A stretch of 64,000 nucleotides of DNA, taken from assembly GCF_900115345.1 (NCBI RefSeq), contig NZ_FOWC01000020.1, positions 62,001 through 126,000 on the forward strand. The letters are read 5' to 3'. Of the stretch, positions 24,656 to 33,000 are shown one piece after another (position 1 is the first letter of the stretch; every line of letters begins with the position of its first letter). The notes beneath the pieces are model-generated. The model searched no databases, was not told the origin of the DNA, and saw only the letters and a program-made list of their open reading frames with translations. This DNA comes from Amycolatopsis rubida (GTDB taxonomy: Bacteria > Actinomycetota > Actinomycetes > Mycobacteriales > Pseudonocardiaceae). The translations under genes and the position numbers were made by a program.

Positions 24656-26608
24656 GTGGGACGCGAACAGACTCTCGCCGGACGGCTGCTGGCCGAGCAC
24701 CTGGTCGCCGGACGGCTCGAACCAGGGACCGAAATCGGCCTGCGGGTCGATCAGACGCTGACCCAGGACGCCACGGGCACGCTTGTGATGCAGGAGCTTG
24801 AGGCGCTCGGGCTCGATCGCGCGCGGACCGAGCTGAGCGTCCAGTACGTCGACCACAACCTGCTGCAGGCCGACGAGAAGAACGCCGAGGACCACGCGTA
24901 TCTGCGGTCGGCGTGCCGCCGGTTCGGGCTGTGGTTCTCCAAACCGGGCAACGGCGTTTCGCACCCGACGCACATGGAGCGGTTCGGCGTGCCCGGCAAG
25001 AGCCTCGCCGGGTCCGATTCGCACACCTGCGCGGCAGGCGCGCTGGGCATGCTCGCTATCGGCGTCGGCGGCCTCGAAGTGGCGCTGGCCATTGCCGGAG
25101 AGCCGCTCTATCTGCGGATGCCGGAGATCTGGGGCGTCCGGCTTGGCGGCGAGCTGCCGCCGTGGGTGTCGGCGAAGGACGTCGTGCTGGAGATGCTGCG
25201 GCGCCACGGCGTGAGCGGCGGACGGCACCGGATCATCGAGTACCACGGCCCGGGGCTGGCCTGCCTGAGCGCGATGGACCGGCACGTGATCGCCAACATG
25301 GGCGCTGAACTGGGCGCGACCGCGACGGTGTTCCCGGCCGACGAAGCGATCCGCGCGTTCCTGCGGGCGGAGGGGCGCGAACACGACTTCCGCGACCTGC
25401 GCGCCGGACGCGACGCCTCCTACGACATCGAAGACGAGATCGATCTGTCCACTGTGGAGCCGTTGGTGGCGAAGCCGTCTTCGCCGGGCAACGTGGCACC
25501 GGTGCGCGAGGTGTCGGGGACGCCGGTGGGGCAGGTCGTGATCGGTTCGTCCGCCAACCCCGGGTTCCGGGACTTCGCGGTCGCCGCGGCCACCGTCCGG
25601 GGCAGGCAGACGGCCGATTCGGTGAGCTTCGACGTCAACCCGGCCTCGCGGCAGATCCTGGTCGAACTGGCTCGCAGCGGATACCTCACCGACCTCGTCG
25701 CGGCCGGGGCCCGGGTGCACCAGGCGGGCTGCCTCGGCTGCATCGGGATGGGCCAGGCTCCCGCGCCCGGCACGAACTCGCTGCGCACCTTCCCGCGGAA
25801 CTTCCCCGGCCGGTCCGGCACCGCCGACGACTCGGTCTGGCTGTGCTCGCCGGAGACCGCGGCAGTGTCGGCGCTGACCGGCGTGCTGACCGATCCGCGC
25901 GACTACGCCACCGCCCACCACCTCGCGCACCCGCGCGTCGCCGGACCGGCCCGTTCGGCGGCCGACCCGCGCGTCTTCGCCGCGCCGCTGCCCGAGGCGG
26001 AGGCTCTGCGGGAGGAGCTGGTGAAGGGCCCGAACGTCGCCGGGCTGCCGGATTTCGACCCGCTGCCGGACGAGATCGAGGGCCCGGTCCTGCTGAAAGC
26101 CGGGGACGACGTGTCGACCGACGAAATCTCGCCCGCCGGGGCCCGCGCGCTGCCCTACCGCTCGAACATCCCGAAGCTGGCCGAGTTCACCTTCACCCGG
26201 ATCGACGAGGACTACCCGGAGCGCGCGGCAGGCAGCCCGGCGCATTTCGTGGTGGCGGGGGAGAACTACGGCCAGGGCTCGTCCCGCGAACACGCCGCGA
26301 TCACCGCGCGGTACCTGGGTTTGCGCGTGGTGCTGGCCCGGTCGTTCGCCCGGATCCACTGGCAGAACCTGGTCAACTTCGGGGTGCTGCCGCTGGAATT
26401 CGCCGAGCCGGAGGACAGCGAGAAGATCCGGCGCGACGACGTGTTGTCGGTGTCCGGGCTGCAACGGCTGGCTGAGCCGGGGGAGTTCGCGGTGCGGAAT
26501 CTGACCCGGGACGAGGAGTACCGGGCGAAGCACCAGTTGTCGCCGCGTCAGGTGGATGTGCTGCTGGCCGGCGGGCGGATTCCGCAGCTGGCGCGGGCGC
26601 TGCACTGA
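24656..26608 (+). CDS. Aconitate hydratase (mitochondrial/AcnA-like short form)
   Basis: A 650-residue aconitase interconverting citrate and isocitrate through a 4Fe-4S cluster. Ligands C125 (SDSHTCAAGALG), C359 and C362 (QAGCLGCIGMGQ) are present. The swivelling domain carries GENYGQGSSREHAAITARYL with the substrate-binding serines. The length (no IRP-like insert) and motif LRVDQTLTQDATGT fit the mitochondrial-type subgroup. GTG 24656 gives the expected family start (REQTLAGRLLAEHLVAGRLEPG) but lacks an RBS, so the mRNA may be nearly leaderless from the GGGTA promoter. Probably a stress-induced second aconitase rather than the main TCA enzyme (inference from context). Confidence 0.88.
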   Translation: MGREQTLAGRLLAEHLVAGRLEPGTEIGLRVDQTLTQDATGTLVMQELEALGLDRARTELSVQYVDHNLLQADEKNAEDHAYLRSACRRFGLWFSKPGNGVSHPTHMERFGVPGKSLAGSDSHTCAAGALGMLAIGVGGLEVALAIAGEPLYLRMPEIWGVRLGGELPPWVSAKDVVLEMLRRHGVSGGRHRIIEYHGPGLACLSAMDRHVIANMGAELGATATVFPADEAIRAFLRAEGREHDFRDLRAGRDASYDIEDEIDLSTVEPLVAKPSSPGNVAPVREVSGTPVGQVVIGSSANPGFRDFAVAAATVRGRQTADSVSFDVNPASRQILVELARSGYLTDLVAAGARVHQAGCLGCIGMGQAPAPGTNSLRTFPRNFPGRSGTADDSVWLCSPETAAVSALTGVLTDPRDYATAHHLAHPRVAGPARSAADPRVFAAPLPEAEALREELVKGPNVAGLPDFDPLPDEIEGPVLLKAGDDVSTDEISPAGARALPYRSNIPKLAEFTFTRIDEDYPERAAGSPAHFVVAGENYGQGSSREHAAITARYLGLRVVLARSFARIHWQNLVNFGVLPLEFAEPEDSEKIRRDDVLSVSGLQRLAEPGEFAVRNLTRDEEYRAKHQLSPRQVDVLLAGGRIPQLARALH

Positions 26609-26790
26609 GAGGTCCGTCCAGGCCGAAGGCGACGTCGGAGCTGGAGCGCGGAAGACACGGTCATCTGGCCGTCAATCGGGCATTTCGGCGACTCTGATGT
26701 CTCCTGTGGACAGCAGGGGGTGGATCGACGCGGCTTGCGTTTCCGGCCTGGGACTCGGCGGCCAGGTTCCCCTCGCGGACCTCTGGCTGG

Positions 26791-27690
26791 TCAGGAAGCC
26801 TTCAGTGCGGCCTCCAGATCGGCGCGGGACATCTTCGAACGCCCCTTGACGTCGCGTTCCTTCGCGAGTTTCCGCAGCTCGGTCTTGGACAATCCGGACA
26901 GATCCGGGGTGCGCGGCTTGCGGCTGCCGCGCACGCTCTTGGCCAGCGCCTCCATCAGGTCGACCACCTTCGTCGGCTGCTCCGGCTCGGCGGCGGGCGT
27001 GACGGTGTTCCCCGCCCGCTTGGCCTCGATCAGTTCCTCCACCCGCTCGCGGTAGGTGTCGCGGAACTCCTCCGGTTTCCACGGCTCGGTCATCGCGTCG
27101 ATCAGCTTGACCGCGAGGTCCAGTTCCTTCCGGTTGGTCTTGGCCTTGGCGGGCAGCTGCGGAACGTCGTCCGCGCTGCGCACCTCGGCGGCGTAATGGA
27201 GCGTGTTGAGCACGATCACTCCGTCGCCGGCCCGGGCGAGCGCCAGGTGTTCGCGGCCGTGGAAGACGAACTTCGCGACGGCCGCTTTGTCCCGGCCGGA
27301 CAGTGCGTCGAGCAGCAGCACGTACGGGCGCTGCGCCTCCTCCTTGGCGGGCGCGAGCCAGTAAGCGCGGTCGAAGTACACCGGGTCGACTTCGTCGAGG
27401 TCCACGAAGCTCTCCACCTCGAGCGACCTCGACCGCCCCGGCGCGATCTCGTCGAGTTCCTCCTGCTCGACCAGCACGTACTCGTCGTCGCCGACCTCCC
27501 GGCCGCGGACGATCTCGTCGTAGGGCACCTCGTCGCCGGTCCGCTCGTTGACCCGCCGGTAGCGGATGCGGTCCCGCGTCCCGCGCTGGAACTGCGTGAA
27601 GCGCACGGCGTGGTCCTCGACCGCTTTGTACATCCGCACCGGGACGTTGACCAGCCCGAACGACAGCGCACCCTGCCAGACCGGACGCAT
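26791..27690 (-). CDS. ku: Ku, non-homologous end-joining DNA-binding protein
   Basis: A 299-residue bacterial Ku homodimer subunit, which threads onto broken DNA ends and recruits LigD. Diagnostic blocks: MRPVWQGALSFGLVNVPVRMYKA at the start, TGDEVPYDEIVRG, YFDRAYWLAPAKEE, and the C-terminal extension. The tail (KTELRKLAKERDVKGRSKMSRADLEAALKAS) is a SAP/Rho-N-like motif, echoing the small protein at 24222. ATG 27690 follows GGAAGGAGC. It is divergent from the DUF47-Pit operon, and both have GGGTA promoters. No ligD is in the window. Confidence 0.92.
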   Translation of the reverse strand: MRPVWQGALSFGLVNVPVRMYKAVEDHAVRFTQFQRGTRDRIRYRRVNERTGDEVPYDEIVRGREVGDDEYVLVEQEELDEIAPGRSRSLEVESFVDLDEVDPVYFDRAYWLAPAKEEAQRPYVLLLDALSGRDKAAVAKFVFHGREHLALARAGDGVIVLNTLHYAAEVRSADDVPQLPAKAKTNRKELDLAVKLIDAMTEPWKPEEFRDTYRERVEELIEAKRAGNTVTPAAEPEQPTKVVDLMEALAKSVRGSRKPRTPDLSGLSKTELRKLAKERDVKGRSKMSRADLEAALKAS

Positions 27691-27721
27691 CGGCGCTCCT
27701 TCCTCCCTGCTGCCCGCCGGG

Positions 27722-27746
27722 TACCCGATCCGGGCGCGCGGCACAC
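27722..27746 (-). promoter_or_regulatory. Sigma-B/F-type promoter of ku
   Basis: On the minus strand, GTGT (27746-27743), 16 bases, GGGTA (27726-27722), 31 bases before ATG 27690. Its -35 is one arm of the inverted repeat CACACCG/CGGTGTG that provides the -35 for the divergent promoter too. Confidence 0.6.
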
Positions 27747-27753
27747 CGCCCCG

Positions 27754-27778
27754 GTGTGCGCGAGGAGGTTACCGGGTA
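27754..27778 (+). promoter_or_regulatory. Sigma-B/F-type promoter of the DUF47-Pit operon
   Basis: GTGT (27754-27757), 16 bases, GGGTA (27774-27778), then 12 bases to ATG 27791. This predicts a very short leader. It mirrors the ku promoter across a 7-base spacer. Confidence 0.6.
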
Positions 27779-27790
27779 GCTTTTGCTCCG

Positions 27791-28405
27791 ATGCGCATAA
27801 AACCTCGCGGAAGCCAGTTCTTCCAGCTGCTCGCGGACGCGGCCGCGAACCTCGTCACCGCCACCGCGCTCCTGCGGGACCTCACCGAGGCTCCGCCCCC
27901 GGACCGGGAGGCGATCGCGGCCCGGCTGCACGAGGTCGAACACGCCGGCGACGACCTGACCCACACCATCATGGTCGAGCTGAACAGCACCTTCGTCACG
28001 CCGTTCGACCGCGAGGACATCCAGGCGCTGGCCGCCCGGATCGACGACGTACTGGACTTTGTGGACACTGCCGCGGACCTCGCGGTGCTGTACCGGCTCG
28101 ACAAGTTCCCGCCGGGCACGGACGGGATGCTGCGGGTGCTGTGCCGCGCGGCGGAGCTGACCGCGGAATCCATGCCGGGGCTTTCGAAGGTCGGCGAGCT
28201 GTCGCCGTACTGGATCGAGATCAACGCGCTGGAGAACGAGGCGGACCACACCTACCGGCGGATGCTCGCCGACCTCTTCCAGCCGGGAGCCGACGCGCTT
28301 GAGGTGCTCAAGGCGAAGGAGGTCGTCGAACAGTTCGAACTGGCGGCCGACGGCTTCGAGCACGTCGCGGACGTGGTGCAGACCATCGCGGTCAAGGAGT
28401 CCTGA
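27791..28405 (+). CDS. DUF47/PhoU-like regulator of phosphate transport
   Basis: A 204-residue all-helical protein of the DUF47 (PhoU-like) family: FFQLLADAAANLVTATALLRDL, HEVEHAGDDLTHTIMVELNSTFVTPFDREDIQALAARIDDVLDFVDTAADLAVLY, and VVEQFELAADGFEHVADVVQTIAVK. These EXXXD motifs bind metal clusters. Family members are encoded with and modulate Pit transporters. The Pit gene starts at the base after its stop. Confidence 0.87.
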   Translation: MRIKPRGSQFFQLLADAAANLVTATALLRDLTEAPPPDREAIAARLHEVEHAGDDLTHTIMVELNSTFVTPFDREDIQALAARIDDVLDFVDTAADLAVLYRLDKFPPGTDGMLRVLCRAAELTAESMPGLSKVGELSPYWIEINALENEADHTYRRMLADLFQPGADALEVLKAKEVVEQFELAADGFEHVADVVQTIAVKES

Positions 28406-29401
28406 GTGGACAGCACCGCCGCGCTGGTCGCCGTCGTGGTGCTGACGGTCTTCTTCGACTACACCAACGGCTTCCACGACGCGGCCAACGCGATCGCCAG
28501 CGCGGTTTCGACCAGGGCGCTCCCGCTGCGCACCGCGCTCGTGCTGGCCGCGGTGATGAACCTGGCCGGAGCGCTGCTGTCGACCGGGATCGCCGCGACC
28601 GTCGCGAAAGGAATCATCGACGTCCCGCCCGGCCCGGGCGCGTTGACCGTGGTGCTCGCCGCGCTGGTCGGCGCGATCGCGTGGAACCTCGTGACCTGGT
28701 ATTTCGGGCTGCCGTCCTCGTCGTCGCATTCGCTGATCGGCGGCATGGTCGGGGCCGCGCTGGCCGCGGCGAGCACGGTGCACTGGACGGGCATCGTCGA
28801 GAAAGTGCTGGTGCCGATGGTCGCGTCGCCGCTGCTCGGGCTCGTGCTCGGCTATGCGGCGATGGTCGCGGTGCTGTGGCTGCTGCGCCGGGCGAACCCG
28901 CACCGCAGCGGCCGGGTGTTCCGGCGGCTGCAGATCGTCTCGGCCTCGGCACTGGCGCTCGGACACGGCTTGCAGGACGCGCAGAAGGGGATGGGCGTGC
29001 TCGTCCTGGCGCTGATCGCGGCGGGGAAACAGGACACGTTCTCGGTGCCCCTGTGGGTGACGCTGGTGTGCGCCGGAGCGCTGTCGCTCGGCACCTGCTC
29101 GGGCGGCATGCGCATCATGCGGACGCTCGGCCGCCGGGTCTTCCCGCTCGACCCGCCGCACGGGTTCGTCGCGGAGTCGGTCGGGGCTTCGGTGCTGTAC
29201 TTGACGGCTTTTGCCGTGAAGGCCCCGATTTCGACCACGCACGTGATCACGGCGGCGGTGATGGGTGTCGGTGCGACGAGGCGGCTTTCGGCGGTGCGGT
29301 GGGGGATTGCCCGTGACATCGTGCTGGGCTGGGTGTTGACGTTCCCGGCCGCGGCGGGGGTCGCTGCGCTGATGTTCTGGCTTTTGTCGGCGTTCGGCTG
29401 A
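28406..29401 (+). CDS. pit: Low-affinity inorganic phosphate transporter, Pit family
   Basis: A 331-residue integral membrane protein with about ten helices and the duplicated PHO4 signature: FFDYTNGFHDAANAIASAVSTRAL near the start, WYFGLPSSSSHSLIGGMVGAA, SALALGHGLQDAQKGMGV, and KAPISTTHVITAAVMGVGA. It imports phosphate (as metal-phosphate) with protons. GTG 28406 is immediately after the DUF47 stop, with AAGGAG just upstream. Control by a stress sigma factor together with DUF47 is suggested by the promoter. Confidence 0.9.
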   Translation: MDSTAALVAVVVLTVFFDYTNGFHDAANAIASAVSTRALPLRTALVLAAVMNLAGALLSTGIAATVAKGIIDVPPGPGALTVVLAALVGAIAWNLVTWYFGLPSSSSHSLIGGMVGAALAAASTVHWTGIVEKVLVPMVASPLLGLVLGYAAMVAVLWLLRRANPHRSGRVFRRLQIVSASALALGHGLQDAQKGMGVLVLALIAAGKQDTFSVPLWVTLVCAGALSLGTCSGGMRIMRTLGRRVFPLDPPHGFVAESVGASVLYLTAFAVKAPISTTHVITAAVMGVGATRRLSAVRWGIARDIVLGWVLTFPAAAGVAALMFWLLSAFG

Positions 29402-29642
29402 TCATCTGGGCGCCAGGGCGAGGACGTCCTGGTCGCTGGCAGGGCTGAAGTCCGGGGCAGAACTCGCCGACGGGAGCGGCGAAGACCGCTCGCGGCGGCG
29501 CGACCGGAGGGCCCGCAGTGCGGTGATCGCGGTCCCGCCGGTGAGCGCTGGACACGGTTGCTCCGGTAGCGGCAGACCTGGTCACGGGCTTCGGCGCGGG
29601 TGTGGCCGACCTGGCGGGCCGGTGTGCGGCACTGGCCGGGAA

Positions 29643-30104
29643 TCAGCTCTCCGCATAGGTGATCGAGTACCGAGCCGCCACCGGATTGATCTTCACCGGG
29701 TCCACCGCGCCGTCGGTCAGCACCGCCGGACCAGCCTCGAACAGATCCTCCAGATAGTGCTCCCACCCGCCCGGCGAGGAGATCTGCAACAGCCGCGGCG
29801 CCGGATCCGAAACCGCCCGCAGCGCATGCGGGACCCCGTGCGGCAGCAACACGAACGTCCCCTTCGCCGCCACATGGCTTTCGTCCGCGAAGTCGATGCC
29901 CAGTTCGCCTTCGAGGACGTAAATGCATTCGTCGGCCTCGTGGTGGACGTGGCGCGGGATGTCGCGCGCCAGTGTCACCTCCAGCAGCGAGAACCGGGTC
30001 TCGGTGTCGCCCGTCATCGCCTTCACCGCGAACGCGGGCGGCAGCGGCACCCGGCCCGGGCGCGCCTCGCCGGGCTGCAGCAGGAGGAAGCGGTCCTTCG
30101 TCAT
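29643..30104 (-). CDS. Cupin-domain protein
   Basis: A 153-residue single cupin. Motif 1 PRHVHHEADECIYVLEGELGIDF carries H-x-H, E and G residues that typically bind a metal, and motif 2 reads LLPHGVPHALRAVSDP. ATG 30104 has GAGAGGA upstream. It is divergent from a TetR regulator across a 19-base perfect palindrome, so it is the likely target of that repressor. It could be a small dioxygenase or a quercetinase-like protein; substrate unknown. Confidence 0.8.
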   Translation of the reverse strand: MTKDRFLLLQPGEARPGRVPLPPAFAVKAMTGDTETRFSLLEVTLARDIPRHVHHEADECIYVLEGELGIDFADESHVAAKGTFVLLPHGVPHALRAVSDPAPRLLQISSPGGWEHYLEDLFEAGPAVLTDGAVDPVKINPVAARYSITYAES

Positions 30105-30126
30105 GGGGTATCCTCTCGAACATATC

Positions 30127-30145
30127 GGAAACGGAGTCCGTTTCC
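30127..30145. promoter_or_regulatory. TetR operator between cupin and tetR
   Basis: Perfect 9-1-9 palindrome: GGAAACGGA (30127-30135), G, TCCGTTTCC (30137-30145). It lies 22 bases upstream of the cupin start and 24 upstream of the tetR start, well placed to repress both. Confidence 0.75.
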
Positions 30146-30169
30146 AGATTAACCGGAGGAGGGTGTCGG

Positions 30170-30745
30170 TTGTCAACGGAGCGCAGGCCGAGGGCGGACG
30201 CGGAACGCAACCGGGTGCGGGTGCTCGAAGCGGCCCGCGCGCTGCTCGCCGAGCAGGACGACGTCCAGTTGCCGGAGATCGCGCGGGCCGCCGGGGTGGG
30301 CGTCGGGACGGTGTACCGGAACTTCCCGGACCGGCGGGCGCTCGTGGAAGCGCTGGCGGAGCAGCGGTTCCACGAGATCGCGCAGTACGCGCGAAAGCGG
30401 TGCCTCGACGGGAAATCCGGCGTCGAACGCTACCTGCGGCACGTCGGCGAGGTGCTGTCCGGGGACCGGGCGCTGTCGTCCGCCATCGAGGCGGCGCGGG
30501 AGTCGGCGGGGAGCGAGCCGCGCGGCGACGCGCTGGCGGAGCTGGAAATCGTGGTGACGCAAGCGATCGAGGCCGACCAGGCGGCGGGGGTGCTCCGCGC
30601 GGATTGCACGGCGGGGGACGTGTATCTGCTGGTCGGCTGCCTGTCGTCGGTGGTCCGCACGGGAAGCGGGGACTGGCGGCGGTTTCTGGCGCTGGCCCTG
30701 GAGGGGTTGCTGCCCCGGGACTATCCGGCCAGGCGCAGCACGTAA
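30170..30745 (+). CDS. TetR-family transcriptional regulator
   Basis: A 191-residue TetR regulator. N-terminal helix-turn-helix at about residues 13-60 (NRVRVLEAARALLAEQDDVQLPEIARAAGVGVGTVYRNFPDRRALVEAL) and a helical ligand domain. The start is TTG 30170, 7 bases after GGAGGAGGG; the GTG nearby is out of frame. A 19-base palindrome lies between it and the divergent cupin gene. Confidence 0.85.
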   Translation: MSTERRPRADAERNRVRVLEAARALLAEQDDVQLPEIARAAGVGVGTVYRNFPDRRALVEALAEQRFHEIAQYARKRCLDGKSGVERYLRHVGEVLSGDRALSSAIEAARESAGSEPRGDALAELEIVVTQAIEADQAAGVLRADCTAGDVYLLVGCLSSVVRTGSGDWRRFLALALEGLLPRDYPARRST

Positions 30746-30815
30746 GACGTGAGTTCGCCGCTGTCGGCGAGGAACCTCGGGCCGAACGAGGTTCGCACGA
30801 CGTGGCAGGCGGAGT

Positions 30816-30880
30816 CCCCGCCGGCGGAAAAGCGTGACGGGCCGCCCCGGAAGCCCCTCCGGAACGGCCCGCCGGCGGGG
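30816..30880. terminator. Nested double hairpin between convergent genes
   Basis: Outer perfect 12-base stem (30816-30827 with 30869-30880) and an inner 7-base stem CGGGCCG/CGGCCCG (30838-30844 with 30865-30871) capped by CCGGA/TCCGG. The inner and outer stems compete for 30869-30871. Lies between tetR and the reductase gene. Confidence 0.65.
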
Positions 30881-30883
30881 AGA

Positions 30884-32086
30884 TCAGGCGAGGTCCTCCA
30901 GCGGGACCCCGGGGTCGGCCAGCCGCTCCGGGTCCACCGCCTTGCCCGAGCGGATGAGCGCCTTGATCGGGTCCGTGACGTCCCAGACGTTGACGTTCAT
31001 CCCGGCCAGGACGCGGTTTTCCTTGAGCCAGAAGGCGATGAACTCGCGCCCGGGCACGTCGCCGCGGAACACGACGCGGTCGTGGCCCTCGATGACGCCC
31101 AGGTATTCCATGCCCAAGTCGTACTGGTCGGTGAAGAAGTACGGCAGCTCGTCGTACGACTCCTCCTCGCCGAGCATCCCGGCCGCGGCCACGGCGGGCT
31201 GGTTGAGCGCGTTCGCCCAGTGCTCGACGCGCAGGTGCTTGCCGAGGAACGGGTGGTAGGCGTTCGCGATGTCGCCGACGGCGAAGATGTCCGGGTCGCT
31301 CGTGCGCAGGCTCGCGTCGGTCACCACGCCGTTGCCGACGCGGAGGCCGGCCGCCTCGGCCAGTTCGTCGTTCGGCTTCGCGCCGATCCCGGCCAGGACG
31401 GCGTCCGCCTCAAGGAGGCTGCCGTCGCCGAGGCGGATCCGCTTGCCCTGGCCGCCGTTGGCGATGTGCTCGACCTGGACGCCGAGCCGCAGGTCGACGC
31501 CGTGTGCGCGGTGCAGGTCGGCGAACACCGGGGCGACGTCGCGGCCGAGCGCGGTGATCAGCGGCAGTTCGAGCGCCTCGACCACGGTGACCTCCACCCC
31601 GGCCTGGCGCGCGGCGGCGGTCGCTTCGAGGCCGATCCAGCCGCCGCCGACGACCACCAGCTTCGAGGCGGTGCCGAACAGCTCCTTGAGCCGGTCGGCG
31701 TCCTCGATCCGGCGCAGGTAGTGGATTCCCGCGGTGTCCGGCAGTTCGCGCGGGCTCGCGCCGGTGGCCAGCAGGAGCTTGTCGTAGCCGAGGCTGGTGC
31801 CGTCGTCGAGCGCGACCTGCTTCCGGTCCCGCTCGATCGCCGTCGCCTTGACGCCCTGGCGCAGCTCGACGTGCTTCTCGGCGTACCAAGCGGCATCGTG
31901 CACCTGGAAGCTCTCGGCCTCCGCATTGCCCGCGAGGTAGTCCTTCGACAGCGGCGGACGTTCGTAGGGCAGGTGCCGCTCGTCGCCGACCATGGTGATC
32001 TTCCCGTCGAATCCCTTGTCGCGCAACGCTTCCGCGGCCTTGGCTCCGGCCAGCCCGGCTCCGATGATGACGAACGACGAGGTCAC
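30884..32086 (-). CDS. FAD-dependent ferredoxin/rubredoxin reductase
   Basis: A 400-residue pyridine-nucleotide flavoprotein: FAD site VIIGAGLAGAKAAEAL (residues 6-21), NAD site LVVVGGGWIGLEATAAARQAG, second FAD motif SDPDIFAVGDIAN, and C-terminal reductase domain (GMEYLGVIEGHDRVVFRGD). This is the rhodocoxin/putidaredoxin/BphA4-like family, which passes NADH electrons to a ferredoxin for P450s or dioxygenases. GTG 32086 follows AAGGAG. No ferredoxin is adjacent; the broken P450 at 36 kb is the nearest possible client. Confidence 0.88.
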   Translation of the reverse strand: MTSSFVIIGAGLAGAKAAEALRDKGFDGKITMVGDERHLPYERPPLSKDYLAGNAEAESFQVHDAAWYAEKHVELRQGVKATAIERDRKQVALDDGTSLGYDKLLLATGASPRELPDTAGIHYLRRIEDADRLKELFGTASKLVVVGGGWIGLEATAAARQAGVEVTVVEALELPLITALGRDVAPVFADLHRAHGVDLRLGVQVEHIANGGQGKRIRLGDGSLLEADAVLAGIGAKPNDELAEAAGLRVGNGVVTDASLRTSDPDIFAVGDIANAYHPFLGKHLRVEHWANALNQPAVAAAGMLGEEESYDELPYFFTDQYDLGMEYLGVIEGHDRVVFRGDVPGREFIAFWLKENRVLAGMNVNVWDVTDPIKALIRSGKAVDPERLADPGVPLEDLA

Positions 32087-32126
32087 TGGCGAACTCCTTC
32101 GGCGCGGGGACGACGGGGTACTGATA

Positions 32127-32165
32127 TCGCTAGCGAAGTTTGGTCTTATTCGACTGCTTGGTCAA
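32127..32165 (-). promoter_or_regulatory. Reductase promoter with palindromic operator
   Basis: On the minus strand, TTGACC (32165-32160), 17 bases, CAAACT (32142-32137), immediately followed by the palindrome TCGCTAGCGA (32136-32127) at the expected start of transcription. This suggests repression. The remaining intergenic DNA to 32468 shows no gene or repeat that I can support. Confidence 0.45.
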
Positions 32166-32468
32166 GTTCCCCTGATCAGAGGTACCCAATTGAGACAGCG
32201 CCTATCGGGAAGGGCGTTACTTCGCTGCTCAGCCGTGCCCGTCGCCGGGTGGCCGCCTCCGCTGTGCTCGTCTGCGCGGACCAGCTGTCGCCGTGGAGAT
32301 CCGGGCTCCCGGCCGTTGATCTGCCCGGCGGGCTTGTCGCCGATGCGGCGGTGCGGCGGAAAGCCGGGGGTGTCGCTCTTCCTCCGGCACGCGGCTGGCG
32401 CCAGAACGGTTCGGCCCGATTTAGCGAGCGTCACAGCATCTGGACGGGAGGGACGCCGGTGCGTACGG

Positions 32469-32487
32469 TATGGCAAGCCTAACCTTA
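32469..32487 (+). promoter_or_regulatory. DtxR/IdeR-type iron box upstream of DoxX gene
   Basis: TATGGCAAGCCTAACCTTA matches 14 of 19 positions of the iron-box consensus TTAGGTTAGCCTAACCTAA, with the right half nearly perfect (AGCCTAACCT). It lies 21 bases before ATG 32509, over the probable promoter. Confidence 0.55.
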
Positions 32488-32508
32488 GTAACTCTCCGAG
32501 GAGGACCC

Positions 32509-33000
32509 ATGCCAGAGCGTGTGCTCGACCGGGCCGTCCCGTTCGTGCTCGGCCTGTTCCGGATCGTCGTCGGGCTGCTGTTCGCGGCCCATGGTGCGGC
32601 GGCGCTGTTCGGCATTTTCGGCGGCGGCCCGAAAGGCGGAACCGTCGAGGCGGGCGCGTGGCCGTCCTGGTACGCGGCGGTGATCCAGCTCGGCTGCGGC
32701 CTCCTGATCGCCTTCGGTCTCGGCACCCGGATCGCGGCGCTGCTCGCGTCCGGCTCGATGGCGTACGCCTACTTCGTCGTCCACCAGCCGGACGGCCTGC
32801 TGCCGCTGCAGAACCACGGGGAGCCCGCGGCGATGTTTTGCTGGGCGTTTCTGTTGCTGGGCTTCACCGGGCCGGGTGCGCTGGCGGTCGACGTGGTGTT
32901 CCGGAGGCGGTCAGACAGTGCTCGCGGCACGCGACCACTGGGCAGCCCACCGCGCGGCGTCCTCAGCGTGGTGCAGGTCAATCCCGGCACGCGCGACTAG
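32509..33000 (+). CDS. DoxX-family membrane protein
   Basis: A 163-residue protein with four predicted helices (VLGLFRIVVGLLFAAHGAAALFG, WYAAVIQLGCGLLIAFGLGTRIAALLASGSMAYAYFVV, FCWAFLLLGFTGPGALAVDVVF), the DoxX layout linked to redox or detoxification complexes at the membrane. ATG 32509 follows GAGGAGG. Helices end by residue 130; the last 30 residues, antisense to the bioF 3' end, are probably an unselected extension of 90 bases. The iron box suggests iron-dependent repression. Confidence 0.8.
   Translation: MPERVLDRAVPFVLGLFRIVVGLLFAAHGAAALFGIFGGGPKGGTVEAGAWPSWYAAVIQLGCGLLIAFGLGTRIAALLASGSMAYAYFVVHQPDGLLPLQNHGEPAAMFCWAFLLLGFTGPGALAVDVVFRRRSDSARGTRPLGSPPRGVLSVVQVNPGTRD

Noticed and set aside
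32087..32468. A gene between the ferredoxin reductase and the DoxX gene.
   Set aside because: Frames here give no family-like text, and the only supported features are the reductase promoter at one end and the iron box just beyond the other.
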